Below, piece by piece: positions 7,960-16,228 of a stretch of 64,000 bases of DNA. Origin of the DNA: Phenylobacterium zucineum HLK1 (lineage in GTDB: Bacteria > Pseudomonadota > Alphaproteobacteria > Caulobacterales > Caulobacteraceae); assembly GCF_000017265.1 (NCBI RefSeq), contig NC_011144.1, positions 1,900,001 to 1,964,000 of the forward strand, written 5' to 3'. Each line of letters opens with the position of its first letter. The first letter of the stretch is position 1. The notes under the pieces were generated by a model. It saw nothing but the letters and a program-made list of their open reading frames with translations. It was not told the origin of the DNA and made no database searches. The position numbers were made by a program, and so were the translations under genes.

Positions 7960-9189
7960 ATGCCCGAAGGCGTCCTGTTCGTTCACAACAACTTCCCGGC
8001 CCAGTTCCGGGACCTCGTCGAGACGTTGCTGGCGCGCGGCGTCCGCTGCTGGGCCATCGGCCAGGCGCACGCCCCGGGCCAGACGGGCGTGCGAATCGCC
8101 CGCTACCAGCTGCCCCGCAGCTCCACGCCGGGCATCCTGCCCGAGGCCACCCGGCCGGAGGCCGACCTGATCCGGGCGCTGGGCGCGCTCGAGGCCGCCC
8201 AGGTCCTCCGCGCCGAGGGCTGCGATCCGGCGGTCATCGTCGCCCACCCCGGCTGGGGCGAGGCGCTGCACCTGCACCAGGTCTTCCCTGAGGCGAGACG
8301 GGTGCTGTTCGCCGAATTCTTCTACCGCGCCAGCGGTCTGGACGTCGGGTTCGATCCCGAAATGGGCGCCGCCTCTCCTGAGCTCGTCCGCACGGTGAAC
8401 GCGAAGGGGATGGCGATGTCCCTGGCCTTCGCCTGGGCGGACGCCATCGTCAGCCCCACGCGGTTCCAGGCCTCGACGCTGCCGCCCGCGTTCCGCGACC
8501 GCGCCCGGATCATCCACGAGGGCGTCGACGTGGATGTCATCCGGCCCGCCCCCGCCGAGCCGTTCGAGCTGCCCGACGGCCGCGTCCTGCAGCCCGGGAC
8601 GCCCGTGATCACCTACGTGAACCAGAAGCTGGAGCCGATGCGGGGCGTGCACATCTTCGCCCGCGCCCTGCCCCGCCTCATGGCCGAGGTCCCGAACGCC
8701 CACGTGCTGGTGATCGGCGAGGCGGCGAAGCGGGGCTACGGCGCGGCCGCCCCCGACGGCATGACCTGGAAGGAGTGGGCGTTCCGCGACCTGGCCCTCG
8801 ATCCCGCTCGACTGCACTTCCTGGGACGGCTTCCGCACGCGCGGATGCACGCGGCCATGAGGCTTGGGACGGCCCACGTCTACTACAGCTACCCGTTCGT
8901 GCTCTCGTGGTCGCTGGCCGAGGCGATGGCGCTCGGCTGCTACGTCGTCGGCTCCGACACCCCGCCGCTGCACGACGCGATCGAGGACGGCGTGAACGGC
9001 CGGCTCCTGCCCTTCTTCGACCATGACGCGCTGGCCGGGGCGCTGATCGAGGCGTGCCGCAATCCCGAGGCTTCCGCGCCGCTGCGGGCGGCCGCGCGCG
9101 AGACGGCGGTCGAGCGGTTCAGCCGCACGAAGGGCCGCGCCGGCTGGCTCGCCCTGCTGCAGGAGCTGGGCCTGGAGATCCCGACCTAG
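7960..9189 (+). CDS. Glycosyltransferase family 4 protein
   Basis: This 409-residue GT-B enzyme starts LFVHNNFPAQF at its N-terminus. It has the diagnostic stretch AHPGWGEALHLHQVFPEA followed by FAEFFYR and DVGFDPE, typical of the Glyco_trans_4_3 N-terminal family. The C-terminal Rossmann half has VTYVN-like ITYVNQKLEPMRG, FLGRLPH and the nucleotide-sugar site SWSLAEAMALGC. It probably transfers a sugar from a nucleotide donor to a surface polysaccharide or glycan; donor and acceptor are unknown. ATG 7960 lies 63 bases after the tRNA. Its stop shares CTAG with the convergent lipoprotein gene. Confidence 0.85.
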   Translation: MPEGVLFVHNNFPAQFRDLVETLLARGVRCWAIGQAHAPGQTGVRIARYQLPRSSTPGILPEATRPEADLIRALGALEAAQVLRAEGCDPAVIVAHPGWGEALHLHQVFPEARRVLFAEFFYRASGLDVGFDPEMGAASPELVRTVNAKGMAMSLAFAWADAIVSPTRFQASTLPPAFRDRARIIHEGVDVDVIRPAPAEPFELPDGRVLQPGTPVITYVNQKLEPMRGVHIFARALPRLMAEVPNAHVLVIGEAAKRGYGAAAPDGMTWKEWAFRDLALDPARLHFLGRLPHARMHAAMRLGTAHVYYSYPFVLSWSLAEAMALGCYVVGSDTPPLHDAIEDGVNGRLLPFFDHDALAGALIEACRNPEASAPLRAAARETAVERFSRTKGRAGWLALLQELGLEIPT

Positions 9190-9506
9190 CCGCAGCGCAC
9201 CTCGCGCACGATCCCCGTCTCGGCGTCGAAGAAGAAGTTCAGCCGGTCGGGCCTGTAGTCCTGGGTCACCGGGCAGGTGGTGCAGGCCACGCGCTGCTGC
9301 TCGGGGCGCAGCGGCACCGGGATCTCGCTTCTGTGCCGGCCCACGTAGCGCTGGGCCTCGGCCGCGCCGCAGGTGTCGGGCGGGGGGGCCGGCATGGCCG
9401 GCGGCGGGGCGCTCGCCGGGGGCGGAGGCGGCGCCGTCGGCTCGCTTGCGCATCCCGCCAGGACCAGACCCGCGGCCCCGGCCGCGATCCACGCCATCCG
9501 CCTCAT
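9186..9506 (-). CDS. Lipoprotein with peptidase inhibitor I78-like domain
   Basis: The 106-residue product begins with a lipoprotein signal peptide ending in the lipobox LAGC (Cys at residue 19). A Pro/Ala-rich linker of about 25 residues follows, then an I78-type domain: CGAAEAQRYVG, TQDYRPDRLNFFFD and a C-terminal REVRCG. The YRPDRLN and terminal CG signature is characteristic of I78 family inhibitors of serine proteases such as elastase. An extra CTTC pair lies before the core. Inhibitory activity is inferred from the family. The ATG overlaps the holC stop (ATGA), so it is in the pepA-holC transcript. Confidence 0.75.
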   Translation of the reverse strand: MRRMAWIAAGAAGLVLAGCASEPTAPPPPPASAPPPAMPAPPPDTCGAAEAQRYVGRHRSEIPVPLRPEQQRVACTTCPVTQDYRPDRLNFFFDAETGIVREVRCG

Positions 9507-9949
9507 GCCTGTTTCTCCCATCCGCGCGCCTGCTGCTTCCAGTACGAAACGGAGAACCCCTTGGCCTTCACCTGGCTCCATTGGCTGCGCGCCAGGCTCA
9601 GTTGCGCCGGGTCGGCCCCATCGAACAGGACGACGCACCGCTGGTAGCCAGCAAGGTCGCCCGGCTCGGCCCCGTCCACCAGGAACAGGGCGTCGGCCCC
9701 GTTGGGGTTCTCGAAGTCCATGGTCAGCAGGATCGGCTGGCGGGCGGCTCCGGGCTCGCCCGCCGGCGCATGCGGCAGGAAGCTGTCGTCCCGGTAGCTC
9801 CACAGCCAGCCGTCCAGGTGCTCCACCCGTTCAGGGACGGGCGTGCGCACGATCGCCTTCCAGCCGCGCTGCAGGGTCTTCTCAAGCAGCTCGGGAAGGG
9901 CCTGGTCCAGGCCGGTCCTCTCCAGGTGGTAGAACCAGACCTCGGTCAC
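9503..9949 (-). CDS. holC: DNA polymerase III chi subunit
   Basis: This 148-residue protein begins with the chi pattern VWFYHLERTGLDQALPELLEKTL. It continues with GWKAIVR and LWSYRDDSFLPH and ends with a Trp/Lys region. Chi links the clamp loader (through psi) to single-stranded DNA-binding protein; alphaproteobacterial versions are of this length. Translation starts at GTG 9949-9947. It follows pepA with a 3-base gap, a pairing common in proteobacteria, and its stop overlaps the start of the downstream lipoprotein gene. Confidence 0.92.
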   Translation of the reverse strand: MTEVWFYHLERTGLDQALPELLEKTLQRGWKAIVRTPVPERVEHLDGWLWSYRDDSFLPHAPAGEPGAARQPILLTMDFENPNGADALFLVDGAEPGDLAGYQRCVVLFDGADPAQLSLARSQWSQVKAKGFSVSYWKQQARGWEKQA

Positions 9950-9952
9950 GCC

Positions 9953-11395
9953 TCAGCCCTCGTACTTCTCCTGGACCATGCGGTTCAGCAGCCGCACGCC
10001 GAAGCCGGTGGCGCCTTCCGGGATGGTCGGCACGGTCGAGGGCTTCTTCCAGGCGGTGGACGCGATGTCGAGGTGCGCCCAGGGGACGTTGTTGACGAAC
10101 TTCTGGATGAACAGGGCCGCGGTGATCGAGCCGGCCGGACGGCCGCCGATGTTCTTCATGTCGGCGATCGGGGATTCCAGCTGCTTGTTGTAGGCCTCGG
10201 GCAGCGGCAGCCGCCACAGGGGCTCGCCCTCCTTGCCCGACGCATCCAGCAGGTTCCCGGCCAGCTCGTCGTTGTTGGAGAACAGGCCGGCGTAGTCGTT
10301 GCCCAGGCTGATGATGATCGCGCCGGTCAGGGTGGCCAGGTCGACGATGAACTTCGGCTTGAAGCGGTCCTGGCAGTACCAGATGGCGTCGGCCAGCACG
10401 AGGCGGCCCTCGGCGTCGGTGTTGATCACCTCGACCGTCTGCCCCGACATGGAGGTCACCACGTCGCCCGGACGCTGGGCGTTGCCGTCAGGCATGTTCT
10501 CGACGAGGCCGAGGATCCCGACGGCGTTGACCTTGGCCTTGCGGCCGGCCAGCGCGTACATCAGGCCCGCGACGGCGCCGGCGCCGCCCATGTCCCACTT
10601 CATGTCCTCCATGCCCTCGGCGGGCTTGATGGAGATGCCGCCGGTGTCGAAGCAGACGCCCTTGCCGACGAAGGCGACGGGCTGGGCGTTCGGATCCTGC
10701 GCGCCGTTCCAGCGGATCACCACCAGCTGGCTCTCGCGCACGCTGCCCTGCCCCACCCCGAGCAGGCTGCCCATGCCGAGGGCCTTCATGGCGTCCTCGC
10801 CCAGGATCTCGACCTCGAGGCCGAGGCGCTCCAGCTCCTTCACCCGCCGCGCGAACTCGGCCGGATAGAGGACGTTGGCGGGTTCGGAGACCAGGTCGCG
10901 GCTGAAGCTCACCGCATCGGCCAGGGCGGCCAGCGGCGGGAAGGCCGCCAGGGCGCCGTCGGGGTCGGCGGTCGCCACCTGGGTCTTGACGATCGAAGGC
11001 TTCTTCTCGGCCGGCTCCTTGGTCCGGTACTTGTCGAAGCGGTAGCAGGCCAGCCGCACCCCCAGGGCCACGCGGGCGGCGAGTTCGGCGTCGCCGTTGG
11101 GCGTCTCGACCCGCAGGACCTCCAGACCCGAGGTCTTCACCGCGTTGTAGGCGGTCGCCGCGGCGTGCTCGGCCGCAAGGGCGTCGAAGGCCTCCCGCTT
11201 GCCGGCGCCCACGAGCACCAGCCGGGCGGCGTCCACGCTGGCCGGCGCGAGGATGTCGAGGGTCTGGCCCTTGGCGCCGGTGAAGCGGCTCGCCTGGGTG
11301 AGCGTCGTATCCTGCGCCTCCCCCTCGAACACGATCCGGGCCAGGGCGGTCTTCGCGGGCGTCGCGGCCGAGGCGGCGACGAACTCGATCTCCAT
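9953..11395 (-). CDS. pepA: Leucyl aminopeptidase (M17 family)
   Basis: This 480-residue cytosolic M17 aminopeptidase removes N-terminal residues from peptides using two metal ions. The catalytic C-terminal half shows GKGVCFDTGGISIKP with its metal-binding Lys and Asp, MKWDMGGAGAV, and the family signature NTDAEGRLVLADAI. Some bacterial PepA proteins also bind DNA, but that cannot be judged here. The ATG at 11395 lies 128 bases from the divergent lptF. It heads a pepA-holC-lipoprotein operon. Confidence 0.96.
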   Translation of the reverse strand: MEIEFVAASAATPAKTALARIVFEGEAQDTTLTQASRFTGAKGQTLDILAPASVDAARLVLVGAGKREAFDALAAEHAAATAYNAVKTSGLEVLRVETPNGDAELAARVALGVRLACYRFDKYRTKEPAEKKPSIVKTQVATADPDGALAAFPPLAALADAVSFSRDLVSEPANVLYPAEFARRVKELERLGLEVEILGEDAMKALGMGSLLGVGQGSVRESQLVVIRWNGAQDPNAQPVAFVGKGVCFDTGGISIKPAEGMEDMKWDMGGAGAVAGLMYALAGRKAKVNAVGILGLVENMPDGNAQRPGDVVTSMSGQTVEVINTDAEGRLVLADAIWYCQDRFKPKFIVDLATLTGAIIISLGNDYAGLFSNNDELAGNLLDASGKEGEPLWRLPLPEAYNKQLESPIADMKNIGGRPAGSITAALFIQKFVNNVPWAHLDIASTAWKKPSTVPTIPEGATGFGVRLLNRMVQEKYEG

Positions 11396-11440
11396 GAAAC
11401 TCTCTCGTCAGCTTAAGTGGACGTCTGTGCGGTGCGGTTG

Positions 11441-11457
11441 TGCGTCGCGGCGACGCA
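11441..11457. promoter_or_regulatory. 17-base perfect palindrome between pepA and lptF
   Basis: TGCGTCGC-G-GCGACGCA is a perfect inverted repeat with 8-base arms. It sits 45 bases upstream of pepA and 66 bases upstream of lptF, in the divergent promoter region. Its size and symmetry fit a dimeric regulator site, but I recognise no regulator. Confidence 0.4.
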
Positions 11458-11523
11458 TGATTTAGAACACCTCCGCGGCCGGGGCAGGCCCTAATCTGCG
11501 GGCACGCTCTTTTTCGCAAGCCG

Positions 11524-12660
11524 ATGCGCCTGATCGACCGATATCTCCTGCGTCAGCTGCTGGGCCCGGTGATCCTCGCCACCCTGGCGCTGACCGGCGT
11601 GGCGCTGCTCAGCCAGACGCTCTCGGGCCTGGACCTGATCGTCAACCAGCGCCAGAGCGCCCTCGTGTTCCTGAAGGTGACGCTGCTGGCCATGCCGCAG
11701 CTCATCAACATGGTGCTGCCGATCGCCGTGTTCGTGGCCGCGCTCGTGGCGCTGAACCGGCTGCACACCGAACAGGAGATCGTCGTGTGCTTCGCCGGCG
11801 GCATGAGCCGCTGGCGGGTGATCTCCCCGGCGATCCGCCTCGCCTGCACCGTGGCGTTCCTGGCGCTGCTGATGAACCTGTGGGTCCAGCCGGCGGCCTA
11901 CCGCGAGATGCGCCGCGAGCTGTTCCAGGTCCGCACCGACCTGGCCTCCACCCTCGTGCGCGAGGGCGAGTTCACCGAGCCGGCCCCGGGCCTGACGGTC
12001 TACGCCCAGGGCGTGGACGGCGCCGGCAACCTGGAGAACCTGTTCATCCACCAGATGCGGGACGACGGCTCGGCCACCACCTACACCGCCGAACAGGGCC
12101 GGGTCGGCCGCAGCCAGGGCCGCCCCGTGCTGGTGATGCGCAACGGCTCGAACCAGGAGTTCTCGTCCACGGGCGTGCTGAACTACCTGACCTTCGACGA
12201 GTACATCTTCGACCTGTCGGCCCTGACCAGCTCGGACGAGCTCGTCCACTACAAGCCGTCCGACCGCTACCCGCACGAGCTGTTCTTCCCCGACCTGCAG
12301 CAGGACTGGGAGCGCCGGAACCGCCTCGACCTGCTGGCCGAGGGCCACGCCCGCATCTCCAGCCCGCTCTACAACATCGCCTTCATGGCCATGGCGCTGT
12401 CGGCGATCATCGGGGGCGGCTTCTCGCGCCTGGGCTACGGCCGGCGGATCGCGGCCATGGGCGCGGCGGCGGCGATCGTGCGCATCCTCGGCTTCCAGGT
12501 GCAGGCGGCCAGCGAGGATGCGGCCTGGCTCAACGTCTTCCAGTACCTGATCCCGCTGGCCGCGACCGCCCTCGCCTTCCGCAGCATCTTCCGTCAGCGC
12601 GTGAACCGCTTCATCGACGTGACCAAACGGCCCGCGCGCATCGCCGGGGTGCGGACGTGA
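11524..12660 (+). CDS. lptF: LPS export ABC transporter permease LptF
   Basis: This 378-residue YjgP/YjgQ-family inner-membrane protein starts with the typical RLIDRYLLRQLLGPVI. Three membrane segments precede a periplasmic jellyroll domain (about residues 125-275, EPAPGLTVYAQG, FIHQMRD), and three follow. With LptG and LptB it extracts lipopolysaccharide from the inner membrane and pushes it onto the Lpt bridge. The stop overlaps lptG by four bases (GTGA). It is the first gene of a rightward cluster ending with rsmA. Confidence 0.95.
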   Translation: MRLIDRYLLRQLLGPVILATLALTGVALLSQTLSGLDLIVNQRQSALVFLKVTLLAMPQLINMVLPIAVFVAALVALNRLHTEQEIVVCFAGGMSRWRVISPAIRLACTVAFLALLMNLWVQPAAYREMRRELFQVRTDLASTLVREGEFTEPAPGLTVYAQGVDGAGNLENLFIHQMRDDGSATTYTAEQGRVGRSQGRPVLVMRNGSNQEFSSTGVLNYLTFDEYIFDLSALTSSDELVHYKPSDRYPHELFFPDLQQDWERRNRLDLLAEGHARISSPLYNIAFMAMALSAIIGGGFSRLGYGRRIAAMGAAAAIVRILGFQVQAASEDAAWLNVFQYLIPLAATALAFRSIFRQRVNRFIDVTKRPARIAGVRT

Positions 12661-13760
12661 CCGGGCTCGGCCGCCTCGAACGCTATGTGATGGGCCGGAT
12701 GCTGGCCGGCGTGGGCGCGGCGCTGGCGGTGATCTCGGCCGTCATCCTGCTGATCCAGTTCGTGGAGCTGTCCAGCCAGGTGGGCACCCGGGCGGACGTG
12801 GGCGCCTCGGGCATCTTCGCCCTGACCCTGCTGCGCGCGCCCTCGCTGATCCAGATCCTGCTGCCCTTCTGCTTCCTGTTCGGCGGGATCGGCGCCTTCG
12901 TCGGCCTGAACCGCAAGAGCGAGCTGGTGGCCATGCGGGCGGCCGGCGTCTCGGCCTGGCGCTTCATCCTGCCGTCGGCCGCCCTCGCCGCGATCCTCGG
13001 CGTGCTGGCGGTGGCGGTGCTCAACCCGTTCGCCGCGGCGCTCAACGCCCGCTTCGAGGCCGAGCGCGCCCGGCTGATGGAGAACTACCTGGGCGATCGG
13101 CCGCAGGACGTGTGGATCCGCCAGGGCGACGAGCGCACCCAGATCGTGATCCACGCCAAGGACCGCGAGACCGTGGCGGGCGCCGTGGTCCTCAAGGGCG
13201 TCTCGGTGTTCATCTACGAGAAGACCCCGCGCGGGGCGCCGGAATTCCGCCGCCGGCTCGAGGCCGCCGAGGCGCGCCTGATGCCCGGCTTCTGGCGGCT
13301 GCGCGACGTGCGCGAGGCCGGCGTCGGCGAAAGCTCGATCCGCTCCGAGAGCCTGTCCATCCGCTCGACCCTCGACGCCGAGGCTGCGATGGAGCGTTTC
13401 GCCTCGCCCGAGGCGATCGCCTTCTGGCGGCTGCCGGCCGCCATCCGGCTGACCGAACAGGCGGGCTTCTCGGCGGCGGGGTACCGGCTGCGGTTCCAGC
13501 AGCTCCTGGCCACCCCGGTGCTGTTCGCGGCGATGACCGTGCTGGCGGCGGCCTTCTCGCTGCGCCTGGTCCGGCTGGGGGGCCTCGCAGGCCTGGCGGG
13601 GGCCGGCGTCGCCCTCGGCTTCGTGATGTTCTTCTTCAACCAGTTCGCCGGCGCGCTGGCCAAGGCCGACATCCTGCCGCTCTTCGCGGCGGCCTGGGCG
13701 CCCACGCTGGTCGCGCTGCTCGCAGGCGTGACCCTGCTTTGCTACACCGAAGACGGTTGA
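12657..13760 (+). CDS. lptG: LPS export ABC transporter permease LptG
   Basis: This 367-residue paralogue of LptF begins GRLERYVMGRMLAGV. Membrane segments flank a periplasmic domain, and the C-terminal helices end just before the stop. The conserved LNRKSELVAMRAAGVSAW loop near residue 90 contacts the LptB ATPase in this family. The GTG start (12657-12659) overlaps the lptF stop, so expression is coupled and keeps the two permease halves balanced. lptB is not in this window. Confidence 0.95.
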   Translation: MTGLGRLERYVMGRMLAGVGAALAVISAVILLIQFVELSSQVGTRADVGASGIFALTLLRAPSLIQILLPFCFLFGGIGAFVGLNRKSELVAMRAAGVSAWRFILPSAALAAILGVLAVAVLNPFAAALNARFEAERARLMENYLGDRPQDVWIRQGDERTQIVIHAKDRETVAGAVVLKGVSVFIYEKTPRGAPEFRRRLEAAEARLMPGFWRLRDVREAGVGESSIRSESLSIRSTLDAEAAMERFASPEAIAFWRLPAAIRLTEQAGFSAAGYRLRFQQLLATPVLFAAMTVLAAAFSLRLVRLGGLAGLAGAGVALGFVMFFFNQFAGALAKADILPLFAAAWAPTLVALLAGVTLLCYTEDG

Positions 13761-13839
13761 ATCGTTGGCGCGCCGGGATATGCATCGCCGCTGGAGCCAG
13801 CTTGAGCGCGCGTCGACGCGAGAGGGGATCGGAAGCTTG

Positions 13840-16185
13840 ATGAGTCCGCGTCGGCGTACGCCCCGACACGCAGGCAAGCGCGCCCTAATGGCCGGCGCTG
13901 CGCTCGCGCTCCTGTGGTCCGCCGCGGCCCACGCCCAGGCGCCCGAGTCCGCCGCCCCGGCCCAGGCCCAGCCGGGTCCTGACGGCCTGCTGCCCGACGA
14001 GATGTACATCGAGGCGGACGAGGTCATCCGGGAGGACGAGACGGGCCGCACCACCGCCCAGGGCAACCTCGAGATCCGCTACAACGACCGCACCCTGCGC
14101 GCCGACCGCCTCGTCTACGAAGAGGACACGGGCGTCATCCGCGCGTTCGGCAACATCGTCATCGTCAACGCCGACGGCTCGACCGAATACGCTGACGAGG
14201 CCGTGCTGGACGACGACATGCGCGCGGGCGTCGTCCTGGGCTTCGCGGCCCGCCTGTCCGAGAACGTCAAGATCGCCGCCGCCAGCGCCGCGCGGCGCAA
14301 CGACAACATCCAGGAGCTGAACCGGGCCATCTACACGCCGTGCGAGATCTGCGCGGCGGACGGCACGCCCAAGAAGCCCACCTGGTCGATCGCCGCCGAC
14401 AAGGTGGTCCAGGACAAGAAGCGGCGGATCGTCTACTACCGCCACGCTCGCTTCCGCCTGTTCGGCGCCTCGGTGCTCTACCTGCCGCTGTTCTGGCACG
14501 CCGACCCGCAGGCCGGCCGCTCGTCGGGGTTCCTGACCCCCAAGGCCTCGTTCTCGGACCGTCGCGGCTTCTCGTACGAGCAGCCCTATTACCAGGTGAT
14601 CTCGCCCTCGGCGGACATGATCATCAGTCCGCAGATCAACACCAAGATCGCGCCGTTCCTGAACGGCCAGGTGCGCAAGCGCTTCTACTCGGGCGATGTC
14701 GACGTGCGGTTCGGCTACACCCACGCCCGCGACTTCGACGGCCAAGGCAACGAGATCGTCGGCACCCGCACCGACCGCAGCTACATCCTCGGCCGCGGCA
14801 GCTTCGAGATCGATGAGAAGTGGCGGTGGGGCTTCACGGCCGAACGGACCTCGGACGACCTGATCTTCGACAAGTACGAGGTGGGCCGGGTCTACGTCAG
14901 CCGCGGCCCCTACGTCGCCGACGACCGGCGGCTGATCAGCCAGGTCTACGCCATCCGCCAGGACGAACGATCGTACTTCTCGGCGGCGGCCATGACGATC
15001 CAGGGGCTGCGCCCAGAGTTCGCCCCGGGCGACCAGGTGGCCCGGGGCGAGAACGACAGGGTGTTCCCGGTCATCGGACCGCTGGTGGAGGGGCACTATG
15101 AGCTGCCCGGCATGGTCGCCGGCGGGCGCCTGCGGGTGCACACCAGCGCCGTCGTGCTCAGCCGCGAGCAGTCCCAGTTCTTCCCCGAGCAGCGCCTGCC
15201 CGGGATCGACAGCGCCCGCCTGACCGGCGAGGTGGACTGGCGGCGCACCTTCACCTCGGCGGCCGGCGTGCGCCTCTCGCCGTTCGTGAACCTGCGCGCC
15301 GACGCCTACCGCATCCAGGACATCCTGACCGGCGTCGGCTCGGCCACCCGCAAGGACGAGCTCGGCCGGGGCCTGGCCACCGTCGGCCTCGACCTGACCT
15401 ATCCTTTCTTCAAGCGCTCGGGCGACGCCACCATCGTCGTGGAGCCTGTGGTGCAGCTGGCCGCCTCTCCGGACGCCAAGCAGGTGGTGATCGGCGAGGA
15501 TCCGGTCACGGGCGAGCCGATCTACCTGAACGAGGACAGCGTCGCCTTCGAGTTCGACGAGACGACCCTCTTCCGGCCCAACAAGTTCCCCGGCTACGAC
15601 CTCTACGAGGACGGGGTCCGCCTGAACGTCGCCGGCCGCGCCTCGGTGCTCTGGGACGATGGGCGGCGGGCCAACCTGCTGGTCGGCCGGGCCTTCCGCA
15701 CGGAGGAGAACCGGGTGTTCTCCGAGCGCTCGGGCCTGCGCAGCGAGTCCTCGGACTGGATCGTGGCCGCCGACGCCCAGCCGGTCCGCGGGCTGTCGAT
15801 GTTCGCCCGCGCCCGCCTCGACAGCGACGACTTCGACATCCACCGCCTGGAGGCCGGCGCCAACGTCTACAACCGCTACGGCAACGGCTTCGTCCGCTAC
15901 CTCACCGACGACTTCGACATCACCGGCCGCAAGCGCGAGAACCTGGACCTCGGCGGCGAGGTCTACGTCGGCAAGAACTGGGGCGTCAGCTTCTACGGCA
16001 ACCGCGACCTCAACGAGGACGCATGGGTGATCCGGGACCTGGGCGTCTTCTACCGGGACGACTGCATCCGGGTGGATGTGGTCTATCGCCGCGAAGACAC
16101 GATCATCGGCCGTCTGCTACCCAGTGAGTCCGTCTCGGTGCGCCTAACGCTCGCCACATTGGGCGGAACATCTGATGGCAGGTAG
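13840..16185 (+). CDS. lptD: LPS-assembly outer membrane protein LptD
   Basis: The 781-residue precursor has a basic signal peptide cleaved after AHA (about residue 32). An OstA/LptA-like domain follows (about residues 45-165, YIEADEVIREDETGRTTAQG) and then a large C-terminal beta-barrel. Visible Cys are a CEIC pair near residue 168 and one Cys (DDCIRV) near the C-terminus, the usual arrangement in alphaproteobacteria. LptD inserts LPS into the outer leaflet with LptE. I chose ATG 13840, after ggaagcttg; upstream in-frame starts from 13765 would put 25 extra residues before the signal peptide. Confidence 0.93.
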   Translation: MSPRRRTPRHAGKRALMAGAALALLWSAAAHAQAPESAAPAQAQPGPDGLLPDEMYIEADEVIREDETGRTTAQGNLEIRYNDRTLRADRLVYEEDTGVIRAFGNIVIVNADGSTEYADEAVLDDDMRAGVVLGFAARLSENVKIAAASAARRNDNIQELNRAIYTPCEICAADGTPKKPTWSIAADKVVQDKKRRIVYYRHARFRLFGASVLYLPLFWHADPQAGRSSGFLTPKASFSDRRGFSYEQPYYQVISPSADMIISPQINTKIAPFLNGQVRKRFYSGDVDVRFGYTHARDFDGQGNEIVGTRTDRSYILGRGSFEIDEKWRWGFTAERTSDDLIFDKYEVGRVYVSRGPYVADDRRLISQVYAIRQDERSYFSAAAMTIQGLRPEFAPGDQVARGENDRVFPVIGPLVEGHYELPGMVAGGRLRVHTSAVVLSREQSQFFPEQRLPGIDSARLTGEVDWRRTFTSAAGVRLSPFVNLRADAYRIQDILTGVGSATRKDELGRGLATVGLDLTYPFFKRSGDATIVVEPVVQLAASPDAKQVVIGEDPVTGEPIYLNEDSVAFEFDETTLFRPNKFPGYDLYEDGVRLNVAGRASVLWDDGRRANLLVGRAFRTEENRVFSERSGLRSESSDWIVAADAQPVRGLSMFARARLDSDDFDIHRLEAGANVYNRYGNGFVRYLTDDFDITGRKRENLDLGGEVYVGKNWGVSFYGNRDLNEDAWVIRDLGVFYRDDCIRVDVVYRREDTIIGRLLPSESVSVRLTLATLGGTSDGR

Positions 16186-16228
16186 AATGCCAGGCGGACT
16201 GCGCCCTACGAAGGAAACGATCTCGTCC

